NCBI RefSeq assembly: GCF_013373865.1
Contig: NC_050475.1
Coordinates: 7,207,001 to 7,271,000 of the forward strand
Length of the DNA stretch: 64,000 nucleotides
Reading direction: 5' to 3'
Origin: Monomorium pharaonis
Lineage: Eukaryota; Arthropoda; Insecta; Hymenoptera; Formicidae
In this document: in pieces, positions 12,583 to 26,774 of the stretch
Layout: every line of letters begins with the position of its first letter
How positions within the stretch are numbered: the first letter of the stretch is position 1
Position numbers and translations under genes: made by a program
Notes under the pieces: generated by a model
Databases searched by the model: none
Told to the model about the DNA's origin: nothing
The model's input: only the letters and a program-made list of their open reading frames with translations

Positions 12583-15500
12583 TTACCTTATAAAAATGTG
12601 ACGGCACTACGTAACAAGAGAAACAGGAGTCGTAATGTGGCCTTCCCGCAGAAATGGATTTTAAAAAATTGCTTTTGTTTGAAAAGCGGACACAGTTTGT
12701 TTTGTTGAAGAATAACGTTTATTCAAGATAAAGAGAAAATATATTCCAGAATATATACAAATGTTTGTGTATGTGTAAGAATTAAAAATGCAGTATAATT
12801 TATAATTTCCCCGAGTTCAATCTCTGCTGTGAGTGTACGAAAGGGAATATTATATTTAAACTTTGTGTTTGTTCGCGAATCTACACAAGAATCAACGTTG
12901 GTGCGTTTAATGTCTAAATGTGAATCGTGTGAAAGATTACATCGGTATTATTTAATCCTTGGCGAGAACGACTTTGAAAAATCTGATAAAACATTCTATT
13001 GGTCATACTGGGATTTCTTATATCCTCAAATAACAGATGTAATATTTATCGATTCTAAAGAGGAAATTTGATTAATGTTGACAAAATCTAATGGAATTAA
13101 TATTAGTAAAGTATATTTCTTTGCAAAGTAAGCATTAGTACAATCATGTTTTACCCACTGTCTGAACAGAATTTTACAATCTGCTTTTTAAGAAAAATTT
13201 TTCAACAAATTAAATTTTTTAGTAAAAAAATACTCATAAATCACTTATTAACGAGAATTTCACGAATAGCAAACAGAAAGAATGATTGAGAAACCAAAAA
13301 TGCTTCTTCGCTATTTTCACAATTTTTTTGTTATTCTTTATGAAATACAATTCTATTTCAGATTGCAAATTATTCTAACGTCGGAGAAAAGTAATATAAT
13401 GTTACACGTTACGTGAAACGATATCGGGAAATTATTAGATATACGATATGGACAATATTACTCATCGGCACATGAATACGCGATGACGGCGCGTACGTGG
13501 AGCCGCGATAAGGTCGAAGCGTTCTTGACACATCACGTGTTGCGATAATTGTACGATACAGTATCTGAAAATAGTTTCGACGATGTGCACACACGCGCGC
13601 ACACACGCGCGCGTGCAATCGCCAAAACAAAAACAAACACCGAGAAACACGCTGCTGCATCGTATCGCGATGCATTGTATCGCATTGCGATAGCTATCAT
13701 TCTCGCAACAGCTAGTCTTACGTCGAGATCTTGGCAGAATATCTCCGTGCGAATGTTTAGTCGCGATTATCGCCGAGCTGGAATTTTTCGCCACAGATTT
13801 ATTCAGCACGTGTACGAAGAATTTCGTTTATCATTTATTGATCGATGAATTGAAAAAAAATAAATGAATGGATAACAGCGGGGGACGAGTGATATTTTCA
13901 TTCTTGCAAAATTAATTTGATACCACGAAGTATTATCCAGGTATTTAATCTGAGGTTTATTCAGAATGATTCAGAATGATTCGAATCTAAGTATAAATAG
14001 CACTAATGATGATGTGATAATTGATAGTGAGGCCTCTTGAATTGTTGATTGGAAAAGAACTTGTTCTACTTAAATTATGCGTTAGAAATAATATCTTTAT
14101 CGCGGAGCGAATAATTTTCATAGATCCCCGTAAATGAGTTTCCATTGCTGATCATTAATTGCCGGAGTATCACGATATCATTACTCATCGCTGCAGCGTT
14201 CGCTATTAAGTACACGCGTGAGGCGCGAAATTCGCATTGGATTTATCTTTCAAGTACATCTACGAAGAACGCACGGCAGATACTATTCTATTGCGAAGAT
14301 TAATGGTTGTGCAAAATTTTTCATTGTGTTGCTCCTTATGAAGAGAATTTTATTGCACGTAAAAAAAATCCAAGACGTACTATTAACTTTCCAACATTCA
14401 CGTAAATGTTCATATATTAAAACTTAAATTATATTCATACATATATCGATATTATTAATTTATTTATTATCTATTACAATATTAATACTATTCATAAAAA
14501 TTATAATATTATTTAATGTTTAATAATTACCCAATATACATATCTCATACATAAAATGTTATGTTTTATAATTTTATTGGAATAATTTGCGATCAAATTA
14601 ATATATATATAGAAGAAAAAAAAGTTAAAGTCTTTCTTTAAAAAAAAATGTATATGATTAATAAGAATAATAGTGAAGAAGTGATAAATTTAAATTTTGA
14701 CATCCTACGTGACATTCCTAAAACTGCCTTTTTTCGTTTAATCGCATAATATCGAATCTCTTAGAGATTGATGCGTAAAACATATTTCGTAATATGAGTG
14801 ACATTGAAAATTGATCGGTGCATCTCAAGTCACGAATTCCATCATTGGAACGAACATCCACAGATGAATGAACATTCAAAACAATCTAATTTTAGAATCT
14901 AACATTAGAACGAATGTAATACAGAACGTCACAATTCCAATACATGCTTTTCTATAGAAGTAAAACAAAGACTGTTAATTAAAAAATTCTTCATTCACAA
15001 AATCGGATGAGATAATCCAATCCTTTATGAAAATGTGAACAAATGTCAGTTTAAGGCCAACAAAGTGGGTTCGAGCGCAATTCTGTCCTAAAGGAAACAT
15101 GTAATCCGCGAAAGGAAAAAACACGTTGACGATTGACAGTTACAAATAGCGAATGCATGTTACGTACCACTTCCAAGTAACGTGCAAGCGAGCTTTCCAG
15201 TGGACTATCAAGCCTTAACTGCAGACATCGCCGCGTCTCGTAACCGCCGACCGATGATGCAAATACACCGGGCGACGTAAGGTGCAGCTCGCGTGCGAGG
15301 AAAAAGGGGGAAAAAAAGACGAGAAAGAGAAAGAAAAAAAATATCAGCTTTCCAGGTGAAAGTCTCGTCGTCGAGGGGGAGAGGGCGAAGTGGGGACTCG
15401 CGACGCTACTGACCAAGACACAGAGCACAATTCTCGCGCGTTTCGCGTGATGATTGGAGAGGGGGTAGGAGGGGCGCGGACCGTAGGGGGTAGGAGAGGG

Positions 15501-15806
15501 TACAAGGAAGGTGAGCCGCGAGCGGCCGTTGGGCCGGCAAGAGTGAGGGAATCGTGTGCGACAGTCACCACGCTATGCGACACGTGCGCGTGACGTCACG
15601 GGGCCGGTCACGCGAGCACCGTGTGCTCCCGATCACGTGTCCTGTCACGCGCTCGCCGCTCAATCCCTACTTTTCTCTCCCCTCTCTCTCCTCTCTCTCC
15701 TCTCTCTCTCTCTTTCTGTCTCCTTTGCGCCGGCTACTCCATCGCACAGCCGTTGGTTCTCCTTTCTCATTGCGCGGCTACTCTCTTCTAGCGTGTATAT
15801 ACGAAC

Positions 15807-15951
<145 letters not shown>

Positions 15952-16699
15952 TTCGCGTGCTCGCTCGCTCGCTCGCTCGAGTGCGCGCGAACTGATTATG
16001 TTCCAAACGCGTATCCCTTTCAACCCTTTCGTTCCCACCCAGTCATTTCGAGATGGCATTTTGCGATTATCTTTTGACTTCACGAATATCAGACGGTGTT
16101 CAGCGATGATCTCTCAGCATTAAAAATTTCTTTAATCGAGCTTTGTGTCTTTTTCATACAGTAGAACATAAAAGCACGATCTACTTAAAAACTTAAAAAA
16201 AATAAAAAAACAATAATTTATATACTCGACTTATCTTTATATAAAATCTGGTTTAAAAAGCAAATTATAAAGAAAATAAAATTTGCATGATTTCTTTGGC
16301 AAATTGCATAATAAAAGATAATATATTATTGATAAATTACATTTTACGTGTTTGTAACATGTTAAAAGTGTTTATATTTTTTCTTTCTTACTCTTCTTAA
16401 ATGCGATTTTAAATGTAAAACGGGATGCGACGCAAACATAATCGATAACACCCTATAAGATAAAAACTAAACAAGAAAAAGCATAGCATTGAAAATTTAT
16501 TTGTAAGATGTTATTTTATTTTACTAAAATACATTTTTATTAAAATACAACGAAATAATACTTAGTAAATAAATCAAACAATAAGAAAAAATGCGTTATA
16601 TTTCGTCACGATCAAATTTCTTTTATAATTAATAAATATCAAAGAAATATTACCATAATATTTGCTTGCTAATATTTTGATCTTTTCTCAGTGTATCGT

Positions 16700-17000
16700 T
16701 CTACATATTGCGTCTTGCAAAATAACATAAGATATTTACATAAATCGACAAAAAATATTTTACATTGGAAATAAGAAGCTTCTATGAGTCCTCGTATATA
16801 TTAACTTGTAAGTACCTTGTACAGATGATTCATTTGGAAAAAAAAAAAAAAAAAAATGTAGCATTATTGCTACTACGTCGATTTTGAATCTCATTGTTAT
16901 TGAAACTCAGACTATTTTTGCCCAAAATTTAATTGCAAAGTTTTCATTTAAGACGTATAGTCCAAAAACAAAATGATATATCGACGATACCTTTTTCTAC
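16700..17000 (+). repeat. Diverged direct duplication, right copy
   Basis: Same order and orientation as 37-412. It could be an old segmental duplication or two copies of an unrecognised retroelement or UTR piece. Confidence 0.65.
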
Positions 17001-17383
17001 TAAATTTTTCTAAGAATATTCAACGTAGAAATAAATAATTTATCGAGTTATTTTTAGCTTTTTGACACATGATGTAAGTTTGTTTTGCTCGTATGCAAAT
17101 TTCGATTAGCGCTATTGATAATCTCACAATTAAGGCTGTTTGTCTGTAACATATTTACATTTTTGTAAACACTTTTCTACCTCTTTTCAATTTGTAAATA
17201 TATATGCATTGTTCGAACTTTGCATGTTCCCTGTACCTCACGTATTCGTTATCGTTAATGCCAATTTCGAATTTCCTTTTCCCCAACTTGTTTGCTCATT
17301 TAAATTTTCGGCAATTCCTGATACTACGTCCCGTTCGGGACGGAAATCTATAAGGGCAGCAAAAGAAGAAGAAATTTTCGGCG

Positions 17384-17510
17384 GATCGCAAGGATATAAT
17401 CCGGAGTGAGATTATTGCTCTGACATTTAATGCACCTTCCCCTTCCCCTCTCCTTTCCTCCCCTGTTAAATGTCAGCGATAATCTCATTCTGGATTATGT
17501 CCTTGCGATC
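17384..17510. repeat. Imperfect 127-bp hairpin
   Basis: GATCGCAAGGATATAATCC then GAGATTATTGCTCTGACATT (17384-17430) pairs with 17466-17510. The loop is almost pure pyrimidine (CCTTCCCCTTCCC...). Arms of about 46 bp with few mismatches. It could be a MITE or a hairpin RNA; no flanking duplication is clear. Confidence 0.7.
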
Positions 17511-18215
17511 TATAAAAAATATTTCTACGAATAAACAAGGGACGGGAAGAGGGAATTTGAAAGGGGGAGTGGACCTTCTCATTGTCAGCCCACGCTTCCA
17601 CGTCACGAGGAGGGCGAGAATCGTGACGTCGAACCGCAAGCATCTTCTAACGTAACGCACGTCTTGTGAAAGAACGATTGATCGCAGGAGCTCCGAGTAT
17701 TATAAATATAACGCGCTCTCTCTCTCTTTACATAAGTTTGTGCGCGCAGCACGTGCACGTTCCGCCCACACGCGAGCAACAACTATTTCTGGCGTGAGAA
17801 GTTCTATTAGGTCGCGAATAAAGGGTCGCGGCGTTTACCGTTTCCTTCCCCCGACGTCCCCTCCGGACGAAGGCACGCGCGGCTCCGTGGGACTTTCAGG
17901 TTCAAGAATATACCGGGTAGGCCGGGAGTGCGCGTCTCGGGCCTCCTACGCAGGGAAGTACACTCGGGGAAATATTCGTGAGAGGATAAAAGGGAACGTT
18001 GACGAACGGTGACGAGCGCGATTGCGATGCGAATGTTCTAATTTGCCAAGGACGAATGAGCGAGCGTCGACGATGATCGACGGAAGGCTCAGCCTCTCCG
18101 CGACAGATGTATTTGTATTCGTTGGCATTGATATTTTTCACATTTCGATCGGTTTTTCTATCGTTTAGCATTGACGTTTCCCATCAAGTTAACCCAGCTA
18201 GATGGAAGTACTCTG

Positions 18216-18325
18216 TTCTGATTGGTACATTTTCCATCCATCTTCAGAAATGCAACGAAAATATTCTGCGTTCTGATTGGTACACATTTTTTTTATCCAT
18301 CTTCACAAATGCAGAATATTTCCAT
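18216..18325. repeat. Tandem pair of about 55-bp units
   Basis: Two consecutive units start TTCTGATTGGTACA at 18216 and 18271, and each contains ATCCATCTTCA(G/C)AAATGCA. An inverted GATGGAA / TTCCATC pair lies just outside. Both units contain ATTGG. Confidence 0.7.
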
Positions 18326-19076
18326 CCAGCAGGCAATCCAGCGCGAAAACAAGCATCGTGTGCCGCTGGCCTCCGTTAATATCCGAGAGATTCAAAATTG
18401 CGATTGAATAGCACGACAGGATTTTGCAGTTTACGGCGAAACGAGCGAGTCTCTCCGTTCAATAGGCTCTCGGCTGTGCAATTTAACGTCCGCTCGCGCT
18501 TCTCGAACGAGCGGCGCCCGACACGTTAACGTAGACGCTCGAGGGAATCGACGCCGGGAGGGAATGTCACCGTCCTGATTTAATGGCACGTCGATATTTA
18601 TTGCCGCGCATTCCTGGCTGCTTTCAAGCTAAAAAGTCACGTAGACGGCGACGGCGACGCGGCGACGCTTTTAAAACGGTCGTCGTTTAGCAGCGGCGCA
18701 TAATTTCATTCCGGTCGGCGCATAGAGAGGGCCTCGCATCGGGAGCGCCGCGCGGCGAAGGAATTTAAATTGGCTCGTCTCACGGGCAGGCAGGCCGAGC
18801 GGGCAGGCAGGCGAGCAAGGCAGGCAGGATCCGGAACTACAGGTTCAACAGCTGCTCGTGAGCGTGTCAACGTTGGGGAAAACGCGATGCGATGCGAGAG
18901 CGCGCGGAGTCCGGGCGTGGATCGTCTTGTTTAAAAACGAGAAAATAGTTGCGCGAAGCGCGCCACGCATAGGCCAGGGGGAATCCTTGTGAGCGGCGGT
19001 AAACAGGATGCCGTGTTATAAATATACATATAGCAAGGCTTATTCATAAAATTATTCATTCCTTTATTATATTATT

Positions 19077-19195
19077 TACTCTCTAATTTTATAGAATGGA
19101 AATACTGGCGCTACAATTTCTCGAGTGATTTTCCACTCTAATAAGAGTTGACATTCACTTTCATAGAGTGAATAAAATATGAAATTTAGAGAGTA
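19077..19195. mobile_element. Possible short relative of the TACTCTCTAA family
   Basis: TACTCTCTAATTT at the left and inverse TACTCTCTAAATTT at the right, 119 bp apart. The terminal phrase is the same as in the pair at 22.2-22.8 kb; the interior differs. Confidence 0.45.
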
Positions 19196-22100
19196 CAAAC
19201 ATTTTGACATTTACGCTTTTTTATATAGCTTTATATTTATATTATTAAATTGCAAAAACGATTATTAAAAATTATATATTTTTAATTATTCTTTTTTCAA
19301 AAAAGATACATTATTTTCAAGCACCTTATTAGTTTAACTTTTTAAAAATCTTTTGTACACCTTCTCGTTAAATATTAAAACTTTAAGTAAAAATTTCTTA
19401 AACTTGAATTATCTTTTTCATTTATATACATTGTAAAGTCGCAATCTTTCAAGTTTAACTTCTTTTCAATTGTTCAAAAATATTATTTCTTATAAGCTTT
19501 CAACCAAAACCTGTGTGAATTTTTTCACAATTTTTCGTACATTTTAATATCAAAATCTGCTTGAACGCATTTAATAACGCTATAAATATATATGTCATAC
19601 GGGGATTAATTTATAAACGCGAATATTTACGAGGGAGAGAAATGAAAAATTCTTCGCAATTCCTAAAATTACAGGAATATTTGAACGACGCTTGTGAATG
19701 TCGTCTTTTTTTCCTCGAAAAGGTTCGTTCTATAAGCGGACCGGAAAGGTTGACTATTCGTCAGCGGATTGAATTAAAAGGTGGACGCGTGTAATACGTG
19801 GCGCGTAATAGGCGAGGCCGGATCAAGAATAACCCGTAGTTGCCACAGATCGCGTTTATTTTCACGCGTGTCGTGCACCAGGATAAGTCCGGCTATTTTT
19901 GCGCCGGTCGCGCGCGCCTTACGTTCGTGTTACGTTTGCATACGTCAAGTTCGTACCTACCCACCTACTTTGTCACAGCCCCGCGACCAAGAAAGAGAGA
20001 GAAAGAGAGAGAGATCGCCCCTTTTCACTTATATCAAATTCCCGTGCTAAATTCGTCGCCTGGTTCTCAAATTTTCTGTCGATTCGACACACGCGAGAGC
20101 GCGAAGAAGAGAGGAAGGGAGAGAAGGGGGAAGGGACCACGAAGGATGCGTATAATTCATTCGCGATCTCACAATCAATTCAACGCTCTAATTTTTACGC
20201 TATTTCTAGGTGGAGAAAAGAAAAGAATGAATCCGCAATATATCGTGCTGCGGAAGATTCGCTGCACTTTCACAACGAGGACTTTGCATCCGAACGCCAA
20301 GGGTGACGATGCGTCTTGAATCTAGAGCGAACGACACTAATAATGTGTATGGTAAGCTGCTTTACTTTTTAACAGCATGAAAGAAATTTAGCTTAAAATG
20401 TAAAATTTTTTTTAATTAACTGTTTGAAATAAGTTACGATTTTTGGTAATAAATTAAAATTCAACGATAAAATTCTTTTTGTTATGTCTCGACATAATTT
20501 TGCTTGATTAATAAGACTCGTATTTCCTTTTAGACAATTATATCTTTCAAGAGCTTTACACAAATGTAAAACTCTCTCGTTGTAAATCAGAGTTAACTGA
20601 TCGGAGAGAAATCGAGTGTCCCTTTTCGTTCTCCTCACTTAGGACGAATTTTACTTTCACTTTATCGTCTCTCTGCTAAAACTTTTTTAAAATAATAACA
20701 ACGAGAGATACTTTACGAATATTTTACGAATAACGCAAGTAAATCATATCGCTATTAAGTGCCTTTGGTCTAAAGTCTTATAATTTTTTTTTTCAGGGTG
20801 TGGAAAAAGTGACGTAACAGTTTCCCTGGGCGAGATAGATGCGTGACGTAACGCAACGCCGCGACTCTTCCGCGAGCGATTATTCATCGCGTCACCTTTA
20901 AATGACGATCTGACAACGGTGGTAGTTTAGTTTACATAATCACCGGCGAAATGCTGGCGCTTTCTAGTCCGGCGCGTGTTGCCCCGCGGCGGCCGCCGCT
21001 TTTACGCGACGACCGGCGCTTTCGAAACGGAAATGGAAAAGCTGCGCGCACGTGCCATTTAAATTGCCGCGGCCGGGTTCTCTCTTTATCGACTTACCTT
21101 TAATTACCGTCGAGCTTTAATCTCTCGCTGGCGCGTGCGGAGACTGCAGCCTGCTTTTAATCGCGCGGGAATTCACACGAAAAATTCCGCCGATCGGCTT
21201 TCTCGATGCGCGAAACAAGTTTCCTCAATTAATCTCAAAGTGACACTATATAATTTTCTGAAAAAAAAACTCTTCCCGATGCGCGATACTCTCTTATTTT
21301 AAATATCCAATTAAATTTGAACTTTAATAAAAAAAAAAGGGGTGTAAATATTTATATATTTCCATTAACGATAATAAAAAACGCCGCATATATATATATT
21401 CATAGTTAACATAACTTTTATAAATAAAAGCAGATTATTATTTACAGTCCCTCTGTGCACGGCGATAATAATAGCGGTAACATGAAAAATGTCACGTAAT
21501 TCATTATTGATAACGGTTACATGAGAGGATAATATATTTTGTTACGCTTCTCTCAGGAAGGAAAGGGTTGGATATATTTGCTCGAGGGCAAAAGCGTGCC
21601 GCTCGCGGCTAAATACAGCGCGAACAGGCATTCTTCTCCTCTCCCCCCCCCGTCCCCTCACCCCGTCGTCCGACGCGCGGAATCCGTGTCGACCTCTTCT
21701 CGGTCGGACAAGGTGTGCGCTTTGCAATTCCGAGCGCTCGTGTTCGCTCGACGATTCGCGCGACAGGTACGGGAACACACCGTCGTCGTTGCGTATCGCC
21801 TCGCGTCCTCGTTAAATACCTGCGTTGCATTCCGACGCGGAGACAGAAAGCGGGGAAAAAAATGCGAGAGAAAGAGAAGCTGGTGGCGAGGAGTTGAAGA
21901 GGGGGGACGGGGGGTGGAAGAAATATTATTTTGCGATCCAGGACAGTTTTCCACGCGGACAAACGGCTCCAAAGAGAGCTTTCTTTTTCTCAATTTTAAT
22001 AATAATAATGTCTCAAAGAGAGATTATTATTGCACGTAATGACGCGCGTAAGTCTGGATTTTGCGATTGAAAGAATAAAATAATCGTGAAATATTCGGAG

Positions 22101-22231
22101 GAGACGTAATTCTAATTCCGTAAAAATTAAAAGCTTGAGTAAACTTGTTAGCTTACAATTATTTTTTTTATATTTATATTTTAAAAAATGTTTTGTCGCG
22201 CGCAAAAATGTGATTATTCCAAAAAGCAATC

Positions 22232-22461
22232 CTACTCTCTAAATTACAATCAGTGAAAAGTTATTGAAATCAGTAAAATACACTGAGTTCAGTGGTATAA
22301 TTTGTGAATCAGTAAAATAAATACATTGATTTTTCGGTGATTGTATGTACTAATTCTGAAGTAAAAATGACTAAAAATCAGTGGATACTTACTAATTATT
22401 ACAGTTATGAGTGTACCACTGCAAATCAGTGAAAATACACTGGTTGCAATTTAGAGAGTAG
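22232..22461. mobile_element. MITE with CTACTCTCTAAATT termini, copy 1
   Basis: Termini CTACTCTCTAAATTACAA and inverse CTACTCTCTAAATTGCAA. The interior is filled with short CAGTGAAAATACACTG-type words in both orientations. 230 bp, no ORF. Confidence 0.75.
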
Positions 22462-22564
22462 ACATAAAATCTCCATCGCTCTTTTACGCAAAAGAAAAAA
22501 ATCTAGACAAATTTATTGGCTCGTATAATAACGGATTGTCACAAGAAATTAAATGAGTTGTTTG

Positions 22565-22781
22565 TTAAATTACAATCAGTGCAAACTCAGTCAAAATACA
22601 CTGATTTTCAGTGATGTATTCATAACTTGTCAATCGGTGAAATAAATACACTGATCTTTCAACGATTAACACATTAATTCCGAAATAAAAATTGCTAAAA
22701 GACAACGAATACTCGTTAATTATCACAGTTATAAATATACCACTGCAAATTAGTGGCAATACACTGATTGCAATTTAGAGC
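22565..22781. mobile_element. Second copy of the 22232 element, shortened ends
   Basis: TAAATTACAATCAGTG at the left and CACTGATTGCAATTTAGAG at the right repeat the layout of the copy 330 bp upstream, in the same orientation. Internal phrases such as TATACCACTGCAAAT are shared. Outer terminal bases are lost. Confidence 0.7.
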
Positions 22782-25545
22782 TTGAGACGTTTCGCGACGG
22801 TCCGGCTTCGTAATCGCGCGCGCGCGCGCGTCCGCATGATGCTGCGGAAAACCTCGGCGGAGAGCCCGGACTATTTTCCATGTACTTTCCCGTATTATGC
22901 AAGTCCCGTCGCGCTCGAGCGCGGCGGGACGGGGCGTCGTCGGTCTCATGCAATGCCGCGATTTGCGCAATAAACCGCACCGGCGACGATGTCATCGGGC
23001 GGCATACCGTGCTGTATCGGCCGCCGCGCCGCGCGCCGTGCCGTGCCGATTGCCGCGCGCCGCGCCGTGCACATTGCGTGCACGTGTCGGGAAGGGTGAA
23101 CGCGTGGTCGCGCGCGTGACTCCGCGCGGCCGAGGCGTGCCCTTCTCCCGATCACGTGGAATGTAACGCGGTCTGGTCCGAGCACATTCTCGCCATCCTC
23201 GTCTCCCTCTCGCCGTCCGCTCTTTTGCGCTCGCGGAGCGCTTCTCGATTCCCTCGACCGCGGAGGCGGAAAATTCAACCGGTCCTGATGAAATTCCTTC
23301 CCGATGATCACAAACCATCCTCCCCCCCCCTTCTCTCTCTCTCTCTCTCTCTCTCTTTTTCTCGTTGTATTTTTAGTATTTCTGATGAAAGGTGGATGAA
23401 AAAATATCTGTAACGTTTTTTGAAAAATTTTCATTTAAAAGGGAAATATTCTATGCACATCGTTCAAAATACTCTTTCATTCGGCTGCCTGTCCTCATTC
23501 ATCATTCACGAATATCGTTATTATTTATGTCATTTATAATATATTAATATACTGTTTCTTGAGTAGGGCAATACATCACTCAATTCTTTTCTCTACATTT
23601 TAGAGAACTGAAAGTTTTCCAATAATTATTAATAATTTATCTTTCCGGCATTACCTTCTTTCTAAACAGAAATCAGAAATTTTGCGAAGCAACTTGAACT
23701 TTTTCCCAGAAAGATACTCGAGGTGCAAGGAACGAGTACAACAAACGGGTCGTAAAAGTCAGGTCGCACAATTAACAACAATTATCGCAATTAGCGATGA
23801 TAATAGCTACGATAGCCTCTGGCTGGCAATTAAATGCAAGATATGCGCCACAAAACGGAATAACCGTTAGTTAATTTGTAAATATAATGCAGGTAACAAT
23901 AAAAAAACAATACGTGTTTAAAGAGAATTTCTTTTTTGTCTTCTGAAATTTAAAGAAGTATCTTTCTTGCTTTCTTCCATTTTTAATATCGTTATAAAAT
24001 ATTTTAATCTATTGTCTCATCAATTATTTTTGGTTTTATATATAAAATTATATTGACTATAGATGTAAATAATAAGTTAATAAAATTTACTTGCAAGATA
24101 GATTTTAGGCATATAAATAAGAGTTTGCAAGCTCTTTTAAAAGTTATTATATATAATTATTAATATAATTAAATTACTATTACTTTTTAAGCAGATTTTC
24201 GAAAAGGTGTGGTATATATCAAATTTAATTGCTATAAAATAATTCAATAATTGTTACAAAGATATTAAATGAAAACTAAGCAGTCGTAAGACTTCAGGAG
24301 TAGGAAAACATTTAAAATATATGACGATATGCGACAAGCATTAACGATGCGGGTTAACTATCTAATTGTACAGTCGCATTCGATATTTTAATGGCAAATA
24401 AGAACATGCATAAAATCTTATTAACGGTTATCAAATCATTTCATTAGATTAATTTTACATAGTTGAAGCCAAGAGTCAATTTCTTGTAGAATTTAATTAT
24501 ATATATGTATATATTAAAATTTTAAAAAGTGTTATATTCTCTTAAAGTTATTTTAAGAAAGATATTTACAAAAAGTTACTTTTATAATAATATAAGTAAC
24601 TTTTTGCTAACATTATATAATCGATACATATTTATTATGTAATTTTTTTTACTACCATTTACTTTCTAAATTTTTTAGATTCTCTGTTTAGGCAAACGCT
24701 ATCGACTTATATGTTCACCTGCTAAATCTGTGCGTGAAATCTTTTTTCCTGCATAACTCAAGTTTCTTTTTATTACTATTACTATATCTTCGAACAAATT
24801 TATAAAATCCTTAAAGGGATTTTACTTACTTCTCTTTATTTACATTTCATAATAATCTTTCAACTTTCTTTTATTTAAAATGTATCAGAACACGCGTTCG
24901 ATTTATATAAATTAAGCGGAACATCACTCGCCAAACAAAACTCACGCGTAATAACATTTAATGTTTCAGTGAATGTTAAATGGATTAGCATGATAAAAAA
25001 TAAGTGGAACGTTCGTTCCATTGATAGAGTATCGCGTGCTCTCGGCATGGCCAGTCCGTAAAAGGAATCGAGTGACAGAGCCGTGACCACCAGTTAAAAC
25101 TGTCACCAGACTTGCACTTCCGCCCTAAATACGCGTCTGGAGTACGAGATCCGGTTCTTACGTACGTGACTGCCACGTACGAGGTCGCCCGTGGTAGAAT
25201 GCGATTTAGTTTTCGAAAGTAGGTACCGGTCGTCGTGAGTAGGTGATATCTACTGGCGCGTGTTCGCTTATCTGACAAACGGCGGCAGCTGCCACTCAAT
25301 GTCAAGCTAAAAAAATATTTCTTTTAATTCCAGCAATAAAACAGCGAGTCGAAATCGTACGCCGTTAAGAGGGTAATACACCTGGATGAAAATAAGAATC
25401 ATTTTCTGTATTTTTTTTTTTTTTTTTAAGAAAAATGTGAAGTCTTTTAGAATGAGATTTTTATTAAAAAAATATATATCTTAAAAATATCTTGTTCAAT
25501 ATTTTTTCCGTAATTTATGTTAAAATATATTTTTATTTGATAAAA

Positions 25546-25548
<3 letters not shown>

Positions 25549-25594
<46 letters not shown>
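25549..25594. repeat. (TA)n microsatellite
   Basis: About 23 TA units. Confidence 0.95.
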
Positions 25595-25597
<3 letters not shown>

Positions 25598-26747
25598 AGT
25601 AAAGATATTCTAAAACAAGAATATTCTTTCTTTCTGTGTACACTTTCCCCAAAAAATTCAGAAATTACTCTTACTTTCGTTGTACGTAGTACGCTGCAAA
25701 ACCCTTTAAAATTTTTCTTAACATCCCCGCAGCAACACCTTGAAATATGAAAAGAATATATATTACAAAATGAATATTAATATTTGCGATAAAGCAATTC
25801 TCGCGATAGAAATTAAGCGTTAAAATTCAGTGGGCGTTTTTAAACGTGAAGGTTTTTCATCTAAAAAGAGCGCTTTATCTTTGCAATGTTTAAGAAAGAT
25901 TTTTGCGTATCATTTTATTTAGAGGAGCTAACACGTGTTAGCTGCTGTTGTTTATATGGCGTTGTTGTGCAGGCCACATTCGCCTTGGAGGTCGCAAGGA
26001 TTAGCTCTCCGTGAGAAACTGTATTCCGCGCGACCATAAATAGCCGATGATAAAACAGCACCGCCGCTGCCACGGTATCATAACACGCACCATAAAATTA
26101 GATATCTGCTTCATTAATGATGCGCGCCAAAAGGTCAGAGGGAGCCAGTTTGAACCCCCTTCAGAAATGTCAATTTGCGTTGTACCCGGCGACACACCGT
26201 GCAACCTCGCGTGGACCGCGACTCTCTTTTTCTTCCCCCGTAAGGCGGACATAATTATTCATCATTTTTCTCATTTTAACGTTGAAGCATAAAAATTCTC
26301 GAACAAAAATATAACAGGCGCGCGAGAGACAACGACGTTCTCTTCTCGACAAGCCGAAAGAAAGGGTTTGACAAGAGCACTCTCGCGGGGAAGAAAGTGT
26401 CGTGGCCTCCTTGGAAAAATATCTCGAAAATTATCGGACTTGATTACTTCTCTTTCCCCCCCCCCCCGCTATTTCTCTCGGGGGCGGTATCTCCTCGGGC
26501 GTGGGATATTTTTCTGGCAACGCTGCAATTTTTATCCCGCGCTTCTGTGAACGACGGCGGCTCGAGCGACCACGAAGAAGCCACGAAGCCGCGACGTTCC
26601 AGGAATACATGTGCCTGTGGCCGCCTCCATCGGCGCGCATCCGCTCGCCAAACTGCGCGCCGACGTAATCGGCTTCTTCTTCTCCTTCTTATCGGAGTAT
26701 TTTTTTTTCTCGTGTCACGTTTGCACCCGAACGTGCCGTGCGGACTT

Positions 26748-26774
26748 GCACGCACGCACGCACGCACGCACGCA
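26748..26774. repeat. (CACG)n tetranucleotide repeat
   Basis: About six and a half CACG units in a CpG-rich island. Confidence 0.9.

Noticed and set aside
17695..17745. TATAAATATA as a core promoter
   Set aside because: TATA-like words are common in this AT-rich DNA and no gene follows.
26140..26165. Second B-box-like GGTTCAAACTGG on the minus strand
   Set aside because: No T stem and no tRNA fold around it.
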